A DNA stretch of 64,000 nt from Euzebya pacifica (GTDB lineage Bacteria; Actinomycetota; Nitriliruptoria; Euzebyales; Euzebyaceae). This document shows, piece after piece, positions 46,026-54,273 of this stretch. The DNA is taken from the NCBI RefSeq assembly GCF_003344865.1, contig NZ_CP031165.1, positions 5,735,876-5,799,875 on the forward strand. The letters are read 5' to 3'. Positions within the stretch are counted from its first letter, which is position 1; each line of letters starts with the position of its first letter. Both the position numbers and the translations under genes were made by a program. The notes under the pieces are model-generated. The model worked only from the letters and a program-made list of their open reading frames with translations, was not told where the DNA came from and made no database searches.

Positions 46026-47591
46026 GTGGCCGACAACGAGCAACGCCGAACACCGAGCCGGGCGCCTTCGACCTCCGATCTGCTTGCCGGCCGCTATGTG
46101 CTGGAGGAGCGAATTGCGGTCGGTGGCATGGCGGCCGTGTGGCGTGCCCACGACGAGGTGCTGGCCCGTACCGTGGCCGTCAAGATCCTCCACGACGACC
46201 TCGCTCGCCAGGACACCATCAAGGAGCGGTTCCGCCGCGAGGCGATCGCCGCCGCCAAGCTGGTCCACCCGGCGATCGTGTCGCTGTTCGACACGGGGCT
46301 CGACGGCGAGCTGGTCTACCTGGTCATCGAGTACATCCAGGGCGACACCCTCGCCGACCTCCTGGAGGAGGGGCCGATGGAGGTTGGCGAGGTCGCGCGC
46401 ATCGGCGTTCGCATCGCCCAGGCCCTCGGCCATGCCCACCAGCGCGGCATCGTGCATCGCGACGTCAAGCCCGCCAACGTCCTGATCGGCATCGACGGCG
46501 GGGTGAAGGTCACCGACTTCGGGATCGCCAAGGCGGCCGACGACCCCACGCTGACCGCCACCGGTCGGGTGATGGGCACCGCCGCCTACGTCGCTCCCGA
46601 GCAGCTGCGCGGCGAGGCCGTCGACGGCGCCGCCGACCTGTACTCCCTCGGCTTGCTGCTCTACGAGGCCCTGACCGGCCAGCAGGCGTTCGCCGGCAAG
46701 GACCCGATCGCGGTGGCCGAGGCCCGGCTGTCCGCCTCGGCGCTGCGCCCACGCGACCTGCGCGCCGACGTCCCCCGTGACCTGGACCTACTGGTCAGCG
46801 AGCTGACCCAGCCCGACCGCGCCCAACGGCTCGATGACCCGGTCGCGGTCGTCGAACGGTTGCGGCCCTTCGCCGCCGTGCACGGTGCGCCGGCCCCGCT
46901 GCCCGCGCCGGTCACCGAACCCGAGGACACCTCCATCAGCAGCGAGATGCGCTGGCTGATCCCTGTCGGGGCGCTGCTGCTGCTGGCCGGCGCGCTGGTC
47001 GCCGTCGGCATCTTCGGCGGGGTCATCGAGCAGGACTCCGTGGCGTCGTTGTTCGCCGAGGAGGTCACGCCGACCCCGGTCGCCGAGGACCCCGAGCCCA
47101 ACGGCGACAACGACGGCAGCGAGGACGACGCCATCGAGTCGGTGCCCCTCACGGGCCTGACCGCCTTCGACCCGCAGGGCGACCGGGGTGAACGCGACCG
47201 GTTCCTCGCCAACCTGACCGACGGTGCCCCGAACACGATCTGGGCGACCGAGCGCTACAACACCGCGGACTTCGGCAACCTCAAGACGGGGGTCGGCTTC
47301 TACGGTGACCTCGGCGGCGCCCGGACGGTCCAGGCGGTCACCCTTGCGGTCCCCACGGGCGGGTTCGACATGGAGATCCGGGTTGCCGGACGGCCCAGCG
47401 ACGACCTCGACGCGTGGCCCGTCGTGGCCACGGTCACCGATGTCGAGGAGGGCGACGCGATCCGCATCGACCTGGAGGACCAGCCCCAGGCGCGGTACCT
47501 GATGGTCTGGGTGACCGGCAACCTGCAACCCTTCGAGGGACAGTTCCGGGCGGAGATAGGTGAAGTCAGGGTGCAGGCGCTGGCATCCTGA
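46026..47591 (+). CDS. Membrane Ser/Thr protein kinase with extracellular discoidin-like domain
   Basis: A 521-aa product with a GTG start. The kinase domain (about residues 22-280) has the Gly loop IAVGGMAAVW, the ATP-anchoring Lys53 (AVKIL) with its partner Glu72, the catalytic loop HRDVKPAN (D146), DFG (D164) and the APE-like segment YVAPEQL. All key residues are present. A single membrane helix follows (about 311-336), and a beta-rich extracellular domain ends the protein (about 375-521), like the sugar-binding-like end of mycobacterial MviN (Rv3910). It probably couples a wall signal to regulation of MurJ and peptidoglycan synthesis. Confidence 0.92.
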   Translation: MADNEQRRTPSRAPSTSDLLAGRYVLEERIAVGGMAAVWRAHDEVLARTVAVKILHDDLARQDTIKERFRREAIAAAKLVHPAIVSLFDTGLDGELVYLVIEYIQGDTLADLLEEGPMEVGEVARIGVRIAQALGHAHQRGIVHRDVKPANVLIGIDGGVKVTDFGIAKAADDPTLTATGRVMGTAAYVAPEQLRGEAVDGAADLYSLGLLLYEALTGQQAFAGKDPIAVAEARLSASALRPRDLRADVPRDLDLLVSELTQPDRAQRLDDPVAVVERLRPFAAVHGAPAPLPAPVTEPEDTSISSEMRWLIPVGALLLLAGALVAVGIFGGVIEQDSVASLFAEEVTPTPVAEDPEPNGDNDGSEDDAIESVPLTGLTAFDPQGDRGERDRFLANLTDGAPNTIWATERYNTADFGNLKTGVGFYGDLGGARTVQAVTLAVPTGGFDMEIRVAGRPSDDLDAWPVVATVTDVEEGDAIRIDLEDQPQARYLMVWVTGNLQPFEGQFRAEIGEVRVQALAS

Positions 47592-47630
47592 CGGCATCGA
47601 CGTCCCGACCATCACCGTGGGCTGACCCCG

Positions 47631-48215
47631 ATGGGCAGCCCACGCAGCGACGAGGAGCTGGTCCACGCCTTTACCGGCGGGGACGAGCGGGCGTTCGCCG
47701 AGCTGCTGGACCGCTACCAGCGGCGGGTGTTCGGCATCTGCTACCGCTACTTCGGTGACGCCACCGATGCCGAGGACGCGGCCCAGGACGCGTTCCTGAC
47801 CCTGTACCGGCGGGCCGAGACCTTCAACGGGGCGTCGAAGTTCTCCACCTGGATGTACCGGGTGACGACGAACGCGTGCAATGACCTCGGCCGCAAGCGG
47901 TCCCGCAGGCCGAAGAAGTCCGAGGCGATCGTCGAGGACCTGCCGCTGGCCGACAACCACGACCGCATCGCGCAGGCCGACCTGCAGCTGGACCTTCGAC
48001 AGGCCCTGCTGCAGCTCGAGCCGGACTACCGCGACGCCGTGATCGGCCACACGCTGCACGGCCGGCCGTACGCCGAGATCGCCGAGGAGACCGGTGTCGC
48101 CGTGGGGACCATCAAGTCGCGGGTCCACCGTGGTCACGCCAAGCTGGCAACCATCCTTGCCGAGGCGGACAGGTCGACCGGGGAACCTTCGGGGCGTGCC
48201 CCACCTCCTACCTGA
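47631..48215 (+). CDS. sigM: ECF RNA polymerase sigma factor (SigM-like)
   Basis: A 194-aa product with the two ECF regions: sigma-2 (RVFGICYRYFGDATDAEDAAQDAFL and KFSTWMYRVTTNACNDLGRK) and sigma-4 (LEPDYRDAVIGHTLHGRPYAEIAEETGVAVGTIKSRVHRG). Its position after murJ and its kinase and before an anti-sigma candidate, trxB and trxA is that of mycobacterial sigM (Rv3911). It likely responds to envelope or redox stress. ATG 47631 is the only sensible start; no strong ribosome binding site is seen. Confidence 0.93.
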   Translation: MGSPRSDEELVHAFTGGDERAFAELLDRYQRRVFGICYRYFGDATDAEDAAQDAFLTLYRRAETFNGASKFSTWMYRVTTNACNDLGRKRSRRPKKSEAIVEDLPLADNHDRIAQADLQLDLRQALLQLEPDYRDAVIGHTLHGRPYAEIAEETGVAVGTIKSRVHRGHAKLATILAEADRSTGEPSGRAPPPT

Positions 48216-48253
48216 TACCGCCCGACGACTTCCCTGCGAGGACCAACCCACCC

Positions 48254-49423
48254 GTGCCCGAGACCCCCGACGTTCGCATCCAGCTCGCCGCCTACCTGGC
48301 CGGCGAGCTGGACGACGCTGCCGTCGAGGCGCTGGAGGCGCGGATGCAGTCCGAGCCGTGGGTGGCCGACGCCGCCGACGAGATGGCCGACATGCTGGTC
48401 GGGCTGGGGGCGGTGGAGGAGGTCGACCCGCCCACCGGGTTCGCCGACCGCCTGCGGGCCGGCCTGGCCGACGAGATCGGCCACGAGCTGCCACAGGCGT
48501 CCCGCCTGGACCCCGATGTGGTGCGTGCCAGCGGCGCAGCGGCGCTGGACGGCTGGTCCACGACGGCTCGCGGCCGCCGTGACCGGCCGGCTGGCACGCG
48601 ACCCGGTGACCGGCACCGCCAGCAGACCCGCCGCGCACGGTTCGGGCGCGCAGCCATGGCGGTCGCCGCCGGACTGGTCGTGCTGTTCGTCGGCACCACC
48701 GCGGTGTTCGTGTCGTCCTCCTCCGACGACAGCGCCGACATCGGCGATTCGGTCGAGGAGGGCGTCGCGGAGAGCACCGTCAGGACCATGGACGACGAGG
48801 CGGCGTTCGCCGGTGGTGCGGCAGACGTCGCAGAGGAGGAGCGGGAGGACGCCGCCGCGGAGCTGGCCCCCGACATGGACGAGGCCGCCGACGTCCCGGC
48901 GCCGCTGGCGGCCGAGGAGGCACCCGCGGAGGACACTGCTGAGGAGGCTCTCGACGAGGCCACGGCCGATGACGCCGGTGACGACGCCGCCACAGATGGC
49001 GGTGCAGCCGACACGGGGCCCGCTGGGGCGACCGCGTCCTCCGTCGGGCCCGCCCTGCTGGAGCTCGGCGAGATCGGCGGGGACGACGAGGCGGTTCGCA
49101 CCTCCATCCGGGACGATCCTGCCGCCGCGCAGCTCCTCGGACGGTCAAACGACGACGCCGAGCAGCTGGCCATCCCGTTCCGTGACGAGATCCTCCGCGC
49201 CGAGCCCTTCGCCGGCGGGATCGAACCGGGTGCCTGCCTGGCGGACGTGCTCCGCGATGCCGACGGGGTCGTGGTCCCGGCAGTCGCCGCGTCGTTCACC
49301 GCCGACGGTGATCCACGGCTCGGGTACGCGCTCGTGCGCTCCAGCAGCGGGGACGCGCTGGACCGCACCGACGTGTGGATCGTGGACCCCAGCGGATGCA
49401 CCGTCCTGGCTGTCGTGTCCTGA
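48254..49423 (+). CDS. Putative SigM anti-sigma factor (RsmA-like)
   Basis: A 389-aa product from GTG 48254. The N-terminal 80 residues (VRIQLAAYLAGELDDAAVEALEARM, DEMADMLVGLG) resemble the helical anti-sigma domain. A single membrane helix (about 135-156) is followed by a long acidic, Ala-rich extracytoplasmic region and a small C-terminal domain with a Cys pair (GACLADVL, SGCTVLAVV). The zinc-binding HxxxCxxC of ZAS anti-sigmas is absent. The position directly after sigM and the topology support the role; mycobacterial RsmA (Rv3912) occupies the same place. Confidence 0.8.
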   Translation: MPETPDVRIQLAAYLAGELDDAAVEALEARMQSEPWVADAADEMADMLVGLGAVEEVDPPTGFADRLRAGLADEIGHELPQASRLDPDVVRASGAAALDGWSTTARGRRDRPAGTRPGDRHRQQTRRARFGRAAMAVAAGLVVLFVGTTAVFVSSSSDDSADIGDSVEEGVAESTVRTMDDEAAFAGGAADVAEEEREDAAAELAPDMDEAADVPAPLAAEEAPAEDTAEEALDEATADDAGDDAATDGGAADTGPAGATASSVGPALLELGEIGGDDEAVRTSIRDDPAAAQLLGRSNDDAEQLAIPFRDEILRAEPFAGGIEPGACLADVLRDADGVVVPAVAASFTADGDPRLGYALVRSSSGDALDRTDVWIVDPSGCTVLAVVS

Positions 49424-49532
49424 CCCGTACGGAATAGGATCGGGGTCCCAGGCGTTCTGCCATGCCGACCGCCATACAGCCCCCACCGATGACACGGTGC
49501 GCGAGGCACTCTCGTCGAAGGATCCTTTCTCC

Positions 49533-50471
49533 ATGAGCGCAGACACCATTCACGACGTCGTCATCGTCGGCTCCGGACCCGCCGGGCTGACCGCCGCCCT
49601 CTACGCCGCACGTGCCGACCTGGCGCCCCTCGTCATCGAGGGCATCGCCGCCGGCGGGCAGCTGATGCAGACGACGGAGGTGGAGAACTTCCCCGGGTTC
49701 CCCGACGGCCGCATGGGCCCCGAGCTGATGATGGACTTCCGCAAGCAGGCGGAGAAGTTCGGCACGCAGTTCATGACCCAGGACGTCACCAGCATCGACC
49801 TGTCGACGGGCTCGCCGTTCACCATCGAGGTCGGCGCCGACCGCGTGCAGGCTCGGACCATCATCATCTCCACCGGCGCCACCGCTCGCTGGTTGGGCCT
49901 GCCCAACGAGCAGCGCCTCATCGGGAAGGGCGTGTCGGCCTGCGCGACCTGTGACGGCTTCTTCTTCCGTGACCAGGAGCTGGTCGTGGTGGGCGGTGGC
50001 GACTCGGCCATGGAGGAGGCGATGTTCCTGACCAAGTTCGCCTCGAAGGTCAAGGTCGTGCACCGCCGTGACGAGCTGCGGGCCTCCCAGATCATGGCCG
50101 ACCGAGCCCTGGCGAACGACAAGATCGAGTTCGTCTGGAACGCCTCCGTCGTCGACGTCCTCGGCGAGGATGCCGTCACCGGGGTGGTCCTGGAGGACAC
50201 CAACACCGGCGAGCGTCGCGAGATGGCGACCAACGGGCTCTTCCTCGCGATCGGGCACGACCCGGCCAGCACGCTGTTCGAGGGTCAGCTCGACCTCGAC
50301 GACGAGGGCTACATCCTCGTGCAGGAGCCCACCACCGCCACGTCGGTGCCCGGGGTGTTCGCCGCGGGCGACATCACCGACACCATCTACCGCCAGGCCA
50401 TCACCGCCGCGGGTCAGGGCTGCAAGTCCGCCCTCGACGCCGAGCGCTGGCTGGAGGCCAACGCGCACTGA
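49533..50471 (+). CDS. trxB: Thioredoxin-disulfide reductase
   Basis: A 312-aa product. It has the FAD-binding GSGPAGLTAALYAARA (about residues 14-29), the redox-active CATC (C137, C140), the NADPH motif VGGGDSAMEEA and the C-terminal FAD segment GVFAAGDITD. It reduces the thioredoxin encoded 118 bp downstream. ATG 49533 has AAGGA about 11 nt upstream; the frame is open further upstream but that part overlaps the anti-sigma gene in another frame. In mycobacteria trxB2-trxC are in the same place and belong to the SigM neighbourhood. Confidence 0.96.
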   Translation: MSADTIHDVVIVGSGPAGLTAALYAARADLAPLVIEGIAAGGQLMQTTEVENFPGFPDGRMGPELMMDFRKQAEKFGTQFMTQDVTSIDLSTGSPFTIEVGADRVQARTIIISTGATARWLGLPNEQRLIGKGVSACATCDGFFFRDQELVVVGGGDSAMEEAMFLTKFASKVKVVHRRDELRASQIMADRALANDKIEFVWNASVVDVLGEDAVTGVVLEDTNTGERREMATNGLFLAIGHDPASTLFEGQLDLDDEGYILVQEPTTATSVPGVFAAGDITDTIYRQAITAAGQGCKSALDAERWLEANAH

Positions 50472-50589
50472 ACCGGGGCAACGCCGACCGGGTCATGGAA
50501 TAGTCGGCCCGACACCAGCGTTCCATTCACACCGCACTACATCCCCCGACAGACACCCCGACAGACCCCCGCAGGAGGCAGTACCGCTC

Positions 50590-50913
50590 ATGAGCAACAC
50601 CCCCAAGGTGACCGACGCAACCTGGCAGCAGGAGGTCCTCGAGGCCGACAAGCCGGTCCTCATCGACTTCTGGGCCGAGTGGTGCGGACCGTGCCGCATG
50701 GTCGGTCCCATCATCGACGAGATCGCCACCGAGCAGGCGGACAACATCAAGGTCCTGAAGCTCAACGTCGACGAGAACCCCGACACCGCGCGCCAGTACC
50801 GCGTCATGTCGATCCCCACGATGCTCGTCATCAAGGACGGCGTGGAGAAGAAGCGCCTCGTTGGCGCCAAGAACAAGGGCGCCCTCCTGGGCGACCTGGC
50901 CGAGTTCCTGTAG
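50590..50913 (+). CDS. trxA: Thioredoxin
   Basis: A 107-aa product of standard thioredoxin length with the active site WCGPC (C32, C35), preceding FWAE segment and cis-Pro loop (SIPTMLVIKDG). AGGAGG lies about 12 nt upstream of ATG. It is a cytosolic disulfide reductase partner of TrxB and is followed by a GC-rich hairpin. Confidence 0.97.
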   Translation: MSNTPKVTDATWQQEVLEADKPVLIDFWAEWCGPCRMVGPIIDEIATEQADNIKVLKLNVDENPDTARQYRVMSIPTMLVIKDGVEKKRLVGAKNKGALLGDLAEFL

Positions 50914-50952
50914 GACCTCGCCAACGGCCGTTCCGGCCACAACATTCACCGT

Positions 50953-50975
50953 CGGCCGCCCCAGCAGGGCGGCCG
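50953..50975 (+). terminator. GC-rich hairpin after trxA
   Basis: Perfect 9-bp arms CGGCCGCCC/GGGCGGCCG enclose CAGCA, 40 bp beyond the trxA stop. There is no T-tract. It lies just ahead of the cwlM start, so partial read-through or use of a leaderless promoter is possible. Confidence 0.7.
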
Positions 50976-51007
50976 TCGGCATGTTGCGACCTATCCTTCC
51001 TCCTCTG

Positions 51008-52117
51008 ATGGGACTCCCGCTCACCCCCGGACAGCACGGCTCCGAGATCCTCGACCTGCGCCGCCGCCTCGGCCGCTGGCAGCGCGATCACGGGATCGAG
51101 CCCGCGCTGGAGGAGGGGGACACCTTCGACGAGGCCACCGCCGTCGTCACCCGGGAGTTCCAGCGGCAACGCAACCTGCCCGCTGACGCCGAAGTCGGAC
51201 CCGAGACCTGGCAGGCGCTCGTCGAGGCCAACCACGCCCTCGGTGACCGGATGTTGTGGCACTCGGGCACCCCGATGCGGGGTGACGACGTGCTGGACCT
51301 CCAGCAACGGCTGAACCAGCTCGGCTTCGACGCGGGCATGGAGGACGGCATCTTCGGTCCGTCCTCCCGTGCGGCGGTCATGGAGTTCCAGGGCAACGTG
51401 GGCCTGGACGTGGACGGCATCGTGGGGGCACGCACGCTGGAAGCCCTCCAGCGGCTCCACAGGGGCCATCAGGCGGCCGGAGTCAGTACACGGGTCCGTG
51501 AGGAGGCAGCCGTCCGTCGGATCGCCAGACAGGGCCTCATCGGCCTGCAGGTGATGGTCGACGCCACCCGACCCCGAGATCGCGGGGACCTACCGCCCGA
51601 GGCCGAGGACGTCTCCTGGGAGATCGCCAGCCGCCTGGCCGGGAACCTGGGGGCCCGTGGGGCACGGCCGGTCCTGTCCCGTGGCCGACACCAGGACCCC
51701 ACCGCCTCGGCGCGAGCGCAGATGGCCAACCGGTTGGGCGTCGACCTGATCGTCTCGATCGGCCTCAACACCAGCACCACGACCGCCGCAACCGGCTGCG
51801 CCGCCTACTACTTCGGGTCGTTGCGGTTCGTGTCGGCCGCTGGCAACGCCCTGGCCGAGTCGCTGCTCGACGGCATGCTGCTCGCCGGCCTGGGGCCCGA
51901 CTGTCGGGCACATCCGATGACGTGGACCCTGCTCAGGGAGACGCGGATGCCGGCCGTGGTGATCGAACCCGGGTTCGCCACGAGCCCCGAGGACCTGGCC
52001 CGCCTGATCGACCCCGACGTGCAGGACCGGCTTGCGCGCCAGCTGACCGCTGGCATCCGTCGGTTCCTCGAGGGCTACGACGAGGACCCGTTGGTCCGCG
52101 CGTCCTCCCGCAGCTGA
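51008..52117 (+). CDS. cwlM: CwlM-like protein: two peptidoglycan-binding domains plus degenerate amidase domain
   Basis: A 369-aa product from ATG 51008 without a signal peptide or clear ribosome binding site. Two PG_binding_1 domains (about residues 7-72 and 90-152, DGIFGPSSRAAVMEFQ) precede an Amidase_3-like domain (about 178-358). In true amidases zinc is held by DPGHG and SIHANA segments. Here they read VDATRPRDRG and SIGLNTST, so both His are lost, while the late Glu (AVVIEPGFATSPED, about E320) stays. This fits a cytoplasmic regulator of peptidoglycan precursor synthesis, as shown for mycobacterial CwlM acting on MurA, more than an enzyme. Confidence 0.9.
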   Translation: MGLPLTPGQHGSEILDLRRRLGRWQRDHGIEPALEEGDTFDEATAVVTREFQRQRNLPADAEVGPETWQALVEANHALGDRMLWHSGTPMRGDDVLDLQQRLNQLGFDAGMEDGIFGPSSRAAVMEFQGNVGLDVDGIVGARTLEALQRLHRGHQAAGVSTRVREEAAVRRIARQGLIGLQVMVDATRPRDRGDLPPEAEDVSWEIASRLAGNLGARGARPVLSRGRHQDPTASARAQMANRLGVDLIVSIGLNTSTTTAATGCAAYYFGSLRFVSAAGNALAESLLDGMLLAGLGPDCRAHPMTWTLLRETRMPAVVIEPGFATSPEDLARLIDPDVQDRLARQLTAGIRRFLEGYDEDPLVRASSRS

Positions 52118-52740
52118 CGCTGCTCCAGCGCGGGCCGTGTTCGCGCCCGTTCACGTCCCTGCAGGCTCGAGATGACCTCGCCCAGCGCGTGTCCGACCGC
52201 TTGGGGCCAGCTGACCGTGCGATCCAGGTCCATCCGGTACAACGCAGTGGTCGGATGCGGCCGGTGGAGGGCGAAGCCCAGCGCCTCGAGGGCCGACCCG
52301 CTGAGCACGCAGGCACCGTCCCGGACGAAGGCGGCACCGTAGGCCTCGATCGCCTCGTACCCCTGGCTGAGCGCATCCCGTGCGAGGGCCTGCAGCAGGT
52401 GCCGTGCATGTCCCGCACCGCGGTGGTCGGGATCGCACCACAGCGTGGCGAGCACCAGGGCGTCGTCGCTGGGCGCGAAGGTGAGGGTGCGGGGACGTTG
52501 CACGTGCAACGGTGGCGCGAAGAGGGCGAAGGCGATCAGCTCGTCGCCGTCCCAGATGCCCTTGCCGGGCGTGCCCCAGTCCAGCTGCATGGCCTGCCAC
52601 CAGGCGTCCTGGCCCTGCGGATCACTCGCCTGTTCGCCGGGAGGGGCGGCTGCGGACTGCCAGAACATGCAGCCGCGACACGGTGAGGGGAGGGCGTCGA
52701 GGTCGTCCATGTCGAGTACGCGCACCCTCGGCGGAATCAC
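52075..52740 (-). CDS. GNAT-family acetyltransferase (Rv3916c position)
   Basis: A 221-aa product from GTG 52740, with GGGAGGA 7-8 nt upstream. The early Cys-containing segment (PSPCRGCMFWQS) is typical of an actinobacterial GNAT subfamily, followed by DELIAFALFAPP, ATLWCDPDHRGAGHARHLLQ (acetyl-CoA loop HRGAGHAR) and LGFALHRPHP. Its 3' end overlaps the convergent cwlM gene by 43 bp, and its start overlaps the stop of a tiny membrane ORF. The equivalent place in M. tuberculosis holds Rv3916c. The acceptor is unknown. Confidence 0.85.
   Translation of the reverse strand: MIPPRVRVLDMDDLDALPSPCRGCMFWQSAAAPPGEQASDPQGQDAWWQAMQLDWGTPGKGIWDGDELIAFALFAPPLHVQRPRTLTFAPSDDALVLATLWCDPDHRGAGHARHLLQALARDALSQGYEAIEAYGAAFVRDGACVLSGSALEALGFALHRPHPTTALYRMDLDRTVSWPQAVGHALGEVISSLQGRERARTRPALEQRQLREDARTNGSSS
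52497..52510. other. parS-like palindrome inside the GNAT gene
   Basis: GTTGCACGTGCAAC is a perfect palindrome with the parS centre and ends, differing symmetrically at the fourth positions. It lies within coding sequence 4.7 kb before the parA-proximal cluster. Many parS sites in other species also lie in genes. Confidence 0.5.
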
Positions 52741-52823
52741 CGGGCCCGTCCTCCCGAACTCCAGACCGCGAGCAACCCGACGGCCAGGCCGAGCAACAGC
52801 CCGACCACCGATCGGCGCAGCAT
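52737..52823 (-). CDS. Possible 28-aa membrane peptide coupled to the GNAT gene
   Basis: An ATG ORF (or 34 aa from GTG 52841) encodes MLRRSVVGLLLGLAVGLLAV plus a short polar tail, i.e. one positive-inside membrane helix. The TGA stop overlaps the GTG start of the GNAT gene (GTGA) and its 3' end contains that gene's GGGAGGA ribosome binding site. It could be a real small membrane protein or a translational leader. Evidence is composition, topology and overlap only. Confidence 0.42.
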   Translation of the reverse strand: MLRRSVVGLLLGLAVGLLAVWSSGGRAR

Positions 52824-53025
52824 CGACGGGCCAGCAGTCACAACCCCGAGGATACGCAGGTCGGGATGGATGGACCGACCCATCCGCCATCGCCACAGAT
52901 ACGGCCCGAGGGTTACCGTTATCAATGGTGGTGGCCTGACGGAGTGGCCACGGGGGTGGTCACCTGACGCATCGCTACGCTGAACCTCTCGACAACCCCG
53001 TGCCGCCGTTCTCAGGAGCCTTGAC

Positions 53026-54273
53026 TTGGCCGCCGTCGACCCCCATCTGAAGCGATACGCCACTCGCGCCACCGGCATGAAGGCCAGCGAGATCCGTGCG
53101 TTGTTCGCCGTCGCGAGCCGTCCGGAGGTCGTGTCGTTGGCAGGGGGGATGCCCGACGTGTCCGTCCTGGACTTCGACGAGGTTGCCGCCGTCGCCGCAG
53201 AGGTCTTCGCCCGTGACGGCGCGAGCGCACTGCAGTACGGCGGGGGCCAGGGCAGCGAGCGGCTGCGGGAGTCCCTGACCATGGTCATGGCCGAGGAGGG
53301 CATCCACGCCCGACCCGACGACCTGGTCGTCACGACCGGCGGCCAGCAGGCGCTCGACCTGCTCGCACGGCTGTTCATCGATCCGGGTGACGTGGTCGTG
53401 GCCGAGGGGCCCTCCTACGTGGGCGCCCTCTCGGCGTTCCAGCAGTACGAGCCCAGGGTGGTCCACGTCGGCATGGACGGTGACGGGATGGACCCCGACG
53501 CGCTCGCCGAGACGATGCAGCGGCTGGTCGACGAGGGTCGCCCCGCCAAGATGATCTACACGATCCCCAACCACCAGAACCCTGCCGGGGTGTCGCTGTC
53601 GTTGGAACGGCGAGAACGCATCGTGGAGATCGCCGAGCGCTTCGACGTGATGGTGATCGAGGACAACCCCTACGGGATGCTCGACTTCAAGCACGAGCGC
53701 CGGACGCCGTTGGTCTCTCTGGCGCCCGAGCGGGTGATCTACCTGAGCAGCCTCTCGAAGATGTTCTCCCCGGGCATGCGCACGGGCTGGGTGCTTGCCC
53801 CCCGATCGGTCCGTGACAAGCTCGTGCAGCTCAAGGAGGCCTCGGACCTGTGCCAGTCCAACGCCACGCAGGGCATCGCCGACGCCTGGCTGCGCACGCA
53901 GCCGTGGACGCAGCACGTCCGCAACTTCACCGAGCTGTACCGCGAACGGTGTGACGCGATGCTGGCCGAGATCGAGTCGGCGTTTCCGGCCAGCGCCCGG
54001 GTCAGTCCCCCAACCGGCGGCATGTTCGCCTGGGTCCGCCTGCCCGACGAGATCGACACCGGGGCGATGTTGCCCCGCGCCATCAACGCCCGCGTCGCCT
54101 ACGTGCCCGGACGAGGCTTCTACGCCGACGGTGGAGGAACCCACGAGATGCGACTGAACTTCAGCTACGCCAACGAGACCCGGATTCGCGAGGGCATCAG
54201 ACGACTGGGCAAGCTGATCGGAGACGAGATGACGCTGCTGGAGGCGTTCGGACGTTCTGGGAGTGGGACATGA
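53026..54273 (+). CDS. PLP-dependent aminotransferase, class I/II (MocR/LysN-like without DNA-binding domain)
   Basis: A 415-aa product from a TTG start with AGGAG 8 nt upstream. The fold-type I signatures are clear: SLAGGMPDVS near the N-terminus, the Tyr/Asn segment IYTIPNHQNPAGVSLS, VIEDNPYGML, and the PLP Lys in YLSSLSKMFSPGMRTGW. The closest groups are alpha-aminoadipate/aromatic aminotransferases. The stop overlaps the ddl start (ATGA), so amino-acid supply for a ligase is suggested. The gene is absent from the equivalent mycobacterial block. Confidence 0.88.
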   Translation: MAAVDPHLKRYATRATGMKASEIRALFAVASRPEVVSLAGGMPDVSVLDFDEVAAVAAEVFARDGASALQYGGGQGSERLRESLTMVMAEEGIHARPDDLVVTTGGQQALDLLARLFIDPGDVVVAEGPSYVGALSAFQQYEPRVVHVGMDGDGMDPDALAETMQRLVDEGRPAKMIYTIPNHQNPAGVSLSLERRERIVEIAERFDVMVIEDNPYGMLDFKHERRTPLVSLAPERVIYLSSLSKMFSPGMRTGWVLAPRSVRDKLVQLKEASDLCQSNATQGIADAWLRTQPWTQHVRNFTELYRERCDAMLAEIESAFPASARVSPPTGGMFAWVRLPDEIDTGAMLPRAINARVAYVPGRGFYADGGGTHEMRLNFSYANETRIREGIRRLGKLIGDEMTLLEAFGRSGSGT

